Shown: in pieces, positions 62,606-64,000 of the stretch
Layout of the letters: every line of letters starts with the position of its first letter
How positions within the stretch are numbered: position 1 is the first letter of the stretch
Origin: Phylloscopus collybita
Taxonomy: Eukaryota; Chordata; Aves; Passeriformes; Phylloscopidae
Length of the DNA stretch: 64,000 nucleotides
Direction: 5' to 3'
Assembly (NCBI GenBank): GCA_027886175.1
Contig: JAJNNQ010000075.1
Span: forward strand, 57,225,001 to 57,289,000
Position numbers and translations under genes: made by a program
The notes under the pieces: generated by a model
Told to the model about the DNA's origin: nothing
The model's input: only the letters and a program-made list of their open reading frames with translations
Databases searched by the model: none

Positions 62606-64000
62606 TCAAATTGAATTAGAAACTGACTTCAGAAAAATATGTTACCTTCTTCCCCTCATCTTCCCATTTTAGCAAAGAGAAGTAAGAAAGATTTATTGAA
62701 ATTCATCACAGAGGCAGTCAATCGAGTTTGTTTTGACTTGGATCAAAAGAAATAAGTATTCATGAAGAGAGTAGTTTTGACTATGAATTTGTTTCATTAA
62801 CAATACTGGACACTGAGCTTTCCACTAGAAACTGACTGCTCTACTGAAGTGTTAAAAACCTGTCCTGCACTAAAACCTGAGGTGTCTAAACACCTTGGAG
62901 ACAAGGTAGCTCTGTTTAAACACAAACAATGCTGAACTTTTCCCTAAAAAATAGGTTAAAATGGAAAATTAGTTGACAGGAAAAGACCTTTGTCTTTATA
63001 ATCCCCTTCTGCCAGTCAGCATTTACTGTAAGCTCAGATAAGGTATAAGTTCCATAAGCAGGGGCTGACAAATGAAAACTTCTCTCCCTTTTACTGTTTG
63101 CAAGATGACTTATCGGTTGTTACTGGTAAAACAGCAGTGATAACTAGGAATTAGGAAAAAGGACATCAGGAAAAGACCTCAGTTTCCCTTTTCCAACATC
63201 CCCTCAGGGTCTTTTTTCTCCAACTGCTACTGGTTACTGCCACCCCCATGACCTTGGTCATCTGTGAGAGTGACTGAGCTGTGAGGAGGGGAGGCTGCAG
63301 TGTAAGACATACGTTTTAAAGCATCTATTTTTCTGTAGGGATTTTCTTCCAGCCCTTAGAAGTAGGAGTTTCCAAATTCTACTAGAATAGAATTGAATCA
63401 TAGAAAGACAGAAGCAATATCAGGGACTGCCTTCAACTGGAAATAATCTGGAAAGTTTCAGATACTGTTACCCGAAGCTGTGAATCCAGCTTAATGGAAA
63501 CAATTCTAAAACTAATTGCCTGCAAGCACAACACTCTAGTTTTTCTTGCTCTGTTAAATTCCCCATGTGAGAATTATTCCTTTTGTTTTTAAAGACAAAC
63601 ATTCATTAGATTAATGGGGAAAGTGAAAGAAGAAGCGTGAAGAGGAGTCCCATTCCTTGGCCCACTGGTTAGAGGCCATTTTCTTTCATGTGGCAGGCTA
63701 AGCTTGAAACCTCCCGATCAGTTTCAGAGTTTCATGAAAACTAATGCAGATAAGCAATCATCTACTAATAAACTAAAAAAATATGTCTGACAGCCTTAAC
63801 CCGCCTCTCTTTTTATTATTTTTTTTAATGACAGTGAGGGACTTTATTTACAGTACCTTGGTTTCTGACAGGTTGAGGTATCTAAAAAACTTTTGATGTT
63901 TTTCAAATGAGCCTGTTTCCTTTCCAATTCTCCCTGCAGTGGCACAGACTTGGGGAAGTGACAAGTACCCATCTTTCCTTTGGCTTCTGTTGTGCTTAAG
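62606..64000. other. Unique non-coding DNA to window end
   Basis: No gene or transposon recognised. The sequence beyond 63 kb is of slightly more balanced composition. No splice-bounded open frame was identified. Confidence 0.5.

Overview
The window reads as a stretch of vertebrate, almost certainly bird, nuclear DNA. It is AT-rich, has no CpG island, and carries no gene recognisable as intact. The bird call rests on the repeats. Nine CR1 LINE copies or fragments are present, several with the typical avian 3' end (GGTCCCTTCCAACC followed by ATTCTATGATTCTGTG). There are also solo LTRs of endogenous retroviruses whose sequence I recognise from neognath, especially songbird-like, genomes. No mammalian Alu, L1 or B elements are seen. 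The order within birds cannot be fixed from the sequence alone.

Layout. 1-3.7 kb: unique AT-rich DNA with microsatellites. 3.7-21 kb: mostly unique DNA with CR1 pieces at 3.7, 7.5, 12.4, 13.3-13.9, 16.9-17.4 and 20.1-20.9 kb. 22.7-23.3 kb: a solo LTR on the minus strand. 24.8-25.6 kb: a complete solo LTR (LTR-A) with matching 8-base ends. 25.6-31.3 kb: unique AT-rich DNA. 31.3-31.7 kb: CR1. 34.5-38.1 kb: an unusually GC-rich, mostly repeat-free interval that looks like conserved regulatory DNA, interrupted by an ERVL-type LTR at 35.5-36.1 kb. 38.35-40.06 kb: a second ERVL-type LTR split by a second copy of LTR-A. 40.4-42.1 kb: a long, rearranged CR1. 42-61 kb: unique DNA with a tetranucleotide microsatellite, a diverged direct-repeat pair at 50.2/51.2 kb, short tandem duplications at 57.4-58.3 kb, and two copies of an old palindromic MITE-like repeat at 58.1 and 62.5 kb. 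61.4-61.8 kb: a last CR1.

Coding content. The longest open frames lie in LTRs or low-complexity tracts and are not genes. A few short segments have splice-like borders and one open frame (10854-10933, 46657-46752, 48438-48490 and the GC-rich block near 50.4 kb). They are candidate exons of a large-intron gene or lncRNA on the plus strand, but none matches a protein family I can name. The window is therefore best read as intergenic or deep-intronic sequence. No tRNA, rRNA, CRISPR array or bacterial-type operon was seen.
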